Origin: Plantactinospora mayteni
GTDB taxonomy: Bacteria > Actinomycetota > Actinomycetes > Mycobacteriales > Micromonosporaceae
NCBI RefSeq assembly: GCF_016862935.1
Contig: NZ_BONX01000001.1
Span: forward strand, 81,010-145,009
Direction: 5' to 3'
DNA: 64,000 nt
Both the position numbers and the translations under genes were made by a program. The notes under the pieces were generated by a model. The model was not told the DNA's origin, did no database searches, and worked only from the letters and a program-made list of their open reading frames with translations. Position 1 is the first letter of the stretch, and each line of letters opens with the position of its first letter. Shown here in pieces: positions 60,788-64,000 of the stretch.

Positions 60788-62143
60788 TCATTGACTGCAC
60801 GCCGCGCCGTTCAGCGTGAACTGGATCGGCGCCTGGTTCGCTCCGCTGTAGGTGCCCTGGAAGCCGAACGTGGCGCTCGCCCCGGCCCCGATCGCGGCGT
60901 TGTATGAAACGTTGCGGGCCGTCACCTGGGCGCCGGACTGGCTGACCGTCGCGTTCCAGGCGTTCGTCACCTGTTGGTTGCCCGGCCAGCTCCACTGCAC
61001 GGTCCAGCCGTTGACAGCGGCGGTCGAGGTGTTGGTGACCGTGACGCTGGCGGTGAATCCGTTGGCCCAACTGTTGGCCGTGTAGCCGACCCGGCAGCCG
61101 CCTGTGGACGGCGGGGCGGTCGTCGGCGGCACGGTCGGCGGGGTGGTGGGCGTCCCCGTGGTCGGGTTCGGGGTCGGCGATCCGCCGGTGAGGCCGAAGA
61201 ACTGCACCGCCGCCTGGGCCATGCCGCTCATCGGGAGGCTGTGGCCGGCGCCGTTGACGCTGATCGCCTCGAGCGGCGTTACGCCGCCGCTGGTCCAGCG
61301 CCGGCGGTTCCAGTTCGACTGGGGCGTGTCCGTGGAGGTTGGCGTGAGGCTCAGGCCGTGCACGTTGGTCCACTGGTCGACCGCCTCCTGGAGCAGTTGG
61401 TACGGCACGAGCGTGTCGTTGGTGCCGTGCCACAACTGGATGCGCGGGCGGGCGCCGCTGTAGCCGGGGTACGCCTGGCGGACGGCGTCGCCCCACTGCT
61501 GCGGGGTCCGGTCCATCCGCCCGTTGACGCACTGGCTGTTCTGGGGCGGGAAGTCGGCCGCGTTGGCGAAGCAGTTGAACGGCACCCCCATGAACGCCGC
61601 ACCCGCCTTGAAGACGTCCGGGTAGAGCGCGAGCATGGCGTTGGTCATCATGCCGCCGGACGAACTGCCAGTCGCGTAGACCCGGTTCGGGTCACCGCCG
61701 TACTGCCGCTGGACGTACGTCACCATCGACATGATCGACACTGGATCGCTGCCGCCGCCCCGGCGCTTGGACGCCGCCGACCAGACGTCGAAGCAGTTGC
61801 CGAAGCCCGCCTGCTGGGTCGCGGTCGGATAGATCACGACGAACCCGTACCGGTCGGCCTGCGAGGCGAACTCGCTGCCGGAGTAGAACCCCGGACCCGA
61901 CCCGCCGCAACCATGCATCGCCACGACGATCGCCGGGTTGCTGGGACGGGAGTCCGGGACGTAGACGTGCATCCGCATGCCGCCGGGGTTGTCTCCGAAG
62001 CTGGTCACCTCGACCAGGGACGCTGCCGTGGCCGGTGAAGCGAGCACGATCCCGGCGGTCGCCGCGAGCGCGGTGGAAGCCAACGCGACGAGCGCGACTC
62101 GGAGTCGACTCCTGACTCTTACATCGATAGATGTCATTGTCAT
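60788..62143 (-). CDS. Secreted CE1/PHB-depolymerase-type esterase with CBM2
   Basis: A 451-residue secreted enzyme. A signal peptide ends near SPATAAS. The alpha/beta-hydrolase domain (about 45-325) has the oxyanion region VVAMHGCGGSG, the nucleophile serine in ATGSSSGGMM, an aspartate in WHGTNDTLVPY and a histidine in GAGHSLPM. A Pro/Thr-rich linker (about 330-350) leads to a CBM2 domain bounded by two cysteines (GGCRVGY and GAACSQ). The family includes feruloyl and acetylxylan esterases as well as PHB depolymerases; a CBM2 favours a plant cell-wall substrate. No ribosome site precedes ATG 62143, so a leaderless or later start is possible. Confidence 0.87.
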   Translation of the reverse strand: MTMTSIDVRVRSRLRVALVALASTALAATAGIVLASPATAASLVEVTSFGDNPGGMRMHVYVPDSRPSNPAIVVAMHGCGGSGPGFYSGSEFASQADRYGFVVIYPTATQQAGFGNCFDVWSAASKRRGGGSDPVSIMSMVTYVQRQYGGDPNRVYATGSSSGGMMTNAMLALYPDVFKAGAAFMGVPFNCFANAADFPPQNSQCVNGRMDRTPQQWGDAVRQAYPGYSGARPRIQLWHGTNDTLVPYQLLQEAVDQWTNVHGLSLTPTSTDTPQSNWNRRRWTSGGVTPLEAISVNGAGHSLPMSGMAQAAVQFFGLTGGSPTPNPTTGTPTTPPTVPPTTAPPSTGGCRVGYTANSWANGFTASVTVTNTSTAAVNGWTVQWSWPGNQQVTNAWNATVSQSGAQVTARNVSYNAAIGAGASATFGFQGTYSGANQAPIQFTLNGAACSQ

Positions 62144-62186
62144 AAGCTAGCGATTCTGCTGACGGTCGTCAATAAAGTGTCTTCGA

Positions 62187-62409
62187 GTCGGCGAAGAGGG
62201 ACCCGCCATCAGAACGCGGCTGCCGAGCCGTGTCACGGATGGCTACGACCTGATCGGCCTGGACACCAGGGCGTCGGGGTCTCGGCGCGGATGAGCTGCG
62301 GTTTTACCACCTGGGACGCATACTGGGCCAACATCCCGCCGTACGCGGTCGACCGCGCTGCCGTGACCAGGCAGGCCGAGATCGTGGAAGAGGTCTCGCG
62401 GTCGCGGGG
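62187..62409 (+). pseudogene. Frameshifted fragment of an alpha/beta-hydrolase (tripeptidyl-aminopeptidase-like)
   Basis: Translation gives RLPSRVTDGYDLIGLDT in one frame and, after a missing base near 62268-62272, GVGVSARMSCGFTTWDAYW in the next. Joined, this is the YDLIGxDxRGVGxSxxxxCG segment of secreted TAP-type peptidases of actinobacteria. The nucleophile and the rest of the domain are absent. The fragment ends abruptly near 62409, where a different, minus-strand remnant begins. Confidence 0.6.
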
Positions 62410-62556
62410 CTATCGGTGGCCGGGGTGGACGCCGTCGGCGAGTTGTTGCAGGTAGGCCCGCGCGGTGGCAAGGAATCGGTCGAAGGGTTGATCGACCTGC
62501 CACTCCTCGTAGGCGCTGCGTAGGGCCGCCAGGGCGACGTTGAGTTGTAGGCGAGC
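62410..62556 (-). pseudogene. C-terminal remnant of a minus-strand gene, possibly TetR-like
   Basis: The frame gives LNVALAALRSAYEEWQ and FDRFLATARAYLQQLADGV before a TAG stop at 62410. The amphipathic helices resemble the end of a TetR-family regulator. The codons upstream run into the plus-strand aldo/keto reductase remnant and lose this character, so only the tail is left. Assignment is weak. Confidence 0.35.
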
Positions 62557-62559
62557 CAC

Positions 62560-63208
62560 CGAGCAGATCATCGCCGATGCCCTGTACCCGTACCCGGCGA
62601 GCGTGGTCGTGGCGACCAAGACCGGTATGGTTCGTACCGGCCCCAACGCCTTCGTCCCGCTCGGTCACCCCGTCTACCTCAAACAGGAGGTGGAGCTGTC
62701 GCTGCGACACCTGAAGGTCGACCGGATCGACCTCATCCAACTGCACCGCATCGACCCTGCGGTCCCGCTGGCCGATCAGCTCGGCGCCTTCGCCGAACTC
62801 AAGGAGCAGGGCAAGGTCCGCCACATCGGCCTTTCCGAGGTGTCCCTGGACCAGTTGACGGAAGCCCAGGCGATCACCCCGATCGCGAGCGTGCAGAACC
62901 TCTACAACCGTGTCACCCGCCAGTCGCAGGACGTCCTGGAGTACGCGACCGCCAACAACATCGCGTTCGTCCCATGGTTCCCGATCGCCACCGGAAAGCT
63001 CGCCGGTCCCGGCAGCCCGATCGCCGCCATCGCCGAGGATCTCGGCGCCACGCCGGCACAGGTCGCCCTCGCCTGGCTGCTGCACATCTCCCCGGTGATC
63101 CTGCCCATCCCCGGCACCACGTCCCTGGATCACCTCGCCGAGAACCTCCAGGCCGTCAAGCTCTCGCTCAGCGACAGCGACATGGCACGACTCAACGCGC
63201 TGGCCTGA
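62560..63208 (+). pseudogene. Aldo/keto reductase lacking its N-terminus
   Basis: About 216 residues match the aldo/keto reductase barrel from EQIIADALYPYPASVVVATK onward, with DRIDLIQLHRIDP, GKVRHIGLSEV and the cofactor end VILPIPGTTSLDHLAENL. About 60-70 N-terminal residues, including the catalytic aspartate and tyrosine, are missing, and unrelated sequence lies in their place. An internal ATG could start translation but the product should be inactive. Confidence 0.75.
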
Positions 63209-63218
63209 TCACCACAGC

Positions 63219-63289
63219 CCGTCTGGGGCAGACGGCTGGCCAACCGCCCGGAGACTGCCAGCGGTGAGTCCGGTGGCAGTCTCCGGGCG
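63219..63289. terminator. Two strong hairpins between convergent genes
   Basis: First, CCGTCTG-GGG-CAGACGG at 63219-63235 is a perfect 7-bp stem. Second, 16-bp perfectly complementary arms at 63245-63260 and 63274-63289 (left arm CGCCCGGAGACTGCCA) enclose a 13-base loop. Their position between the aldo/keto reductase remnant and the phosphatase gene suits bidirectional termination. Confidence 0.75.
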
Positions 63290-63324
63290 AGCTGGGTTCG
63301 GGCGCCTCGCGGCCGGTGGTCCGG

Positions 63325-63765
63325 TCAGGCCGGGACCGGGGTGAACCGGGCGACGTAGCGGCGCTGCCACGGCGTCTCGACCGCGCCGCTGGCGTAGTGC
63401 TGGCGGATGAAGGCGACCGCCTGCTCGGCCGGTACGCCGTCGAGGACGGCGAGGCAGGCCAGCGCGGTACCGGTGCGGCCCTTGCCGCCACCGCAGGCGA
63501 ACTCGACCCGCTCGTCGGCCGCCCGCTCCCAGGCCCGCCGGAGGACGGCCCGGAAGCCGGCGTGGTCGCGGGGCAGCCAGAAGTCCGGCCAGCGCACCCA
63601 CTCGCTCTGCCAGGCGGTTTCCGGCGGCGTGCGGCCGAGCAGGTATATCCCGAACGTCGGTACCGGTCCGGGCGGCAACGGCCGGCGCAGGCCGCGGCCC
63701 CGCACCAGCCGACCCGACGGCAGCCGCAGCACACCGGGTTCCGACGGCGTCCACGGATCGGTCAT
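63325..63765 (-). CDS. Protein-tyrosine-phosphatase-like protein
   Basis: A 146-residue CX5R phosphatase. The active-site loop is VEFACGGGKGRTGTALAC, with alanine before the cysteine in place of the usual histidine and a glycine-lysine-rich loop. A candidate general-acid aspartate lies in WPDFWLPRDHAGF. The small size suggests a stand-alone domain acting on phosphotyrosine or another phospho-compound. ATG 63765 is used; no strong ribosome site is seen. It is isolated from its neighbours. Confidence 0.75.
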   Translation of the reverse strand: MTDPWTPSEPGVLRLPSGRLVRGRGLRRPLPPGPVPTFGIYLLGRTPPETAWQSEWVRWPDFWLPRDHAGFRAVLRRAWERAADERVEFACGGGKGRTGTALACLAVLDGVPAEQAVAFIRQHYASGAVETPWQRRYVARFTPVPA

Positions 63766-63810
63766 CCCGGCAGTCTAGGCCGGCCCACTCCCGCCCACCG
63801 GCCGGCACGT

Positions 63811-64000
63811 CGAGGTGGCGATCCGCGCCCACCGGCCGGCAGGTCGAGGAGATCCGCCCACACCGCCGTCACGGTCGAGGAGATCCGCCCACACCGCCGT
63901 CACGGTCGAGGAGATCCGCCCGCAAGGCGGCCAGAGCCGAGGAGATCCGCCCGCAAGGCGGCCAGAGCCGAGGAGATCCGCCCGCAAGGCGGCCAGAGCC
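63811..64000. repeat. 31-bp tandem repeat array running off the right edge
   Basis: Five full 31-bp units begin CGAGGAGATCCGCCC at 63845, 63876, 63907, 63938 and 63969, after a diverged 34-bp copy at 63811-63844. The first two units share one second half (ACACCGCCGTCACGGT) and the last three share another (GCAAGGCGGCCAGAGC). Units abut with no spacers, so it is not CRISPR. Thirty-one is not a multiple of three, so it is not a coding repeat. The array continues beyond the window. Confidence 0.95.

Noticed and set aside
62101..62112. Perfect 12-bp palindrome GGAGTCGACTCC.
   Set aside because: It lies inside the coding sequence of the esterase signal peptide and no partner site was seen elsewhere, so an operator role is not supported.
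63811..64000. Possible CRISPR array at the right edge.
   Set aside because: Repeat units are directly adjacent with no unique spacers, and no cas genes are present.

Overview
The window is very GC-rich DNA with dense gene packing, many GTG and some TTG starts, and frequent ATGA/GTGA stop-start overlaps. This points to a filamentous actinobacterium, most likely Micromonosporaceae; that placement is a judgement from gene content and base use, not a database match. I see no rRNA, tRNA, transposase or CRISPR array.

Region 1 (about 1-13.3 kb) is a sugar-acid catabolism and uptake locus. On the minus strand are 5-dehydro-4-deoxyglucarate dehydratase, 2-oxoglutarate semialdehyde dehydrogenase and the first 28 codons of a glucarate dehydratase cut by the left edge. 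A LysR regulator diverges from them. A five-gene Dpp/Opp-type ABC importer, a TauE-like permease, a 2-hydroxyacid dehydrogenase, a second (enolase-superfamily) acid-sugar dehydratase and an IclR regulator follow. A GTCTACAT-based palindrome recurs in front of the importer and between the second dehydratase and the IclR gene, so it is a candidate regulon operator.

Region 2 (13.4-43.0 kb) looks like an undescribed biosynthetic gene cluster made of two divergent operons fired from a 96-bp centre (27944-28039). The chemical core resembles cytosine-nucleoside antibiotic pathways: a MilB/BlsM-like nucleotide N-glycosidase, a MurG-like GT-B enzyme in the position of a cytosylglucuronate synthase, a short radical SAM enzyme of the BlsE kind, two DegT/DnrJ/EryC1 aminotransferases and two Gfo/Idh/MocA dehydrogenases. 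Added to this are a heptose-phosphate module (GmhA-like isomerase, HddA-like kinase, GmhB-like phosphatase), an FAD oxidoreductase, three more glycosyltransferases, an FkbM methyltransferase, a heterodimeric ABC exporter, an aminoglycoside-phosphotransferase-type kinase, a leucine-rich-repeat protein and three paralogous GH3 glycosidases. The GH3 enzymes carry an inserted beta-trefoil-like domain and a C-terminal CBM6 but no signal peptide.

Region 3 (43-62.1 kb) reads as plant cell-wall and phenolic acid use: a small secreted protein, two secreted multidomain GH43 enzymes sharing a duplicated C-terminal module, a complete Liv-type ABC importer, a PaaX-family regulator with a CoA-ligase/thioesterase/SDR/thiolase/MaoC beta-oxidation operon, and a secreted CE1-type esterase with CBM2. 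A feruloylated-arabinoxylan programme would tie these together, but that is inference.

The right end (62.2-64 kb) is a graveyard of three truncated genes, strong hairpins, a small tyrosine phosphatase and a 31-bp tandem repeat array that runs off the edge.
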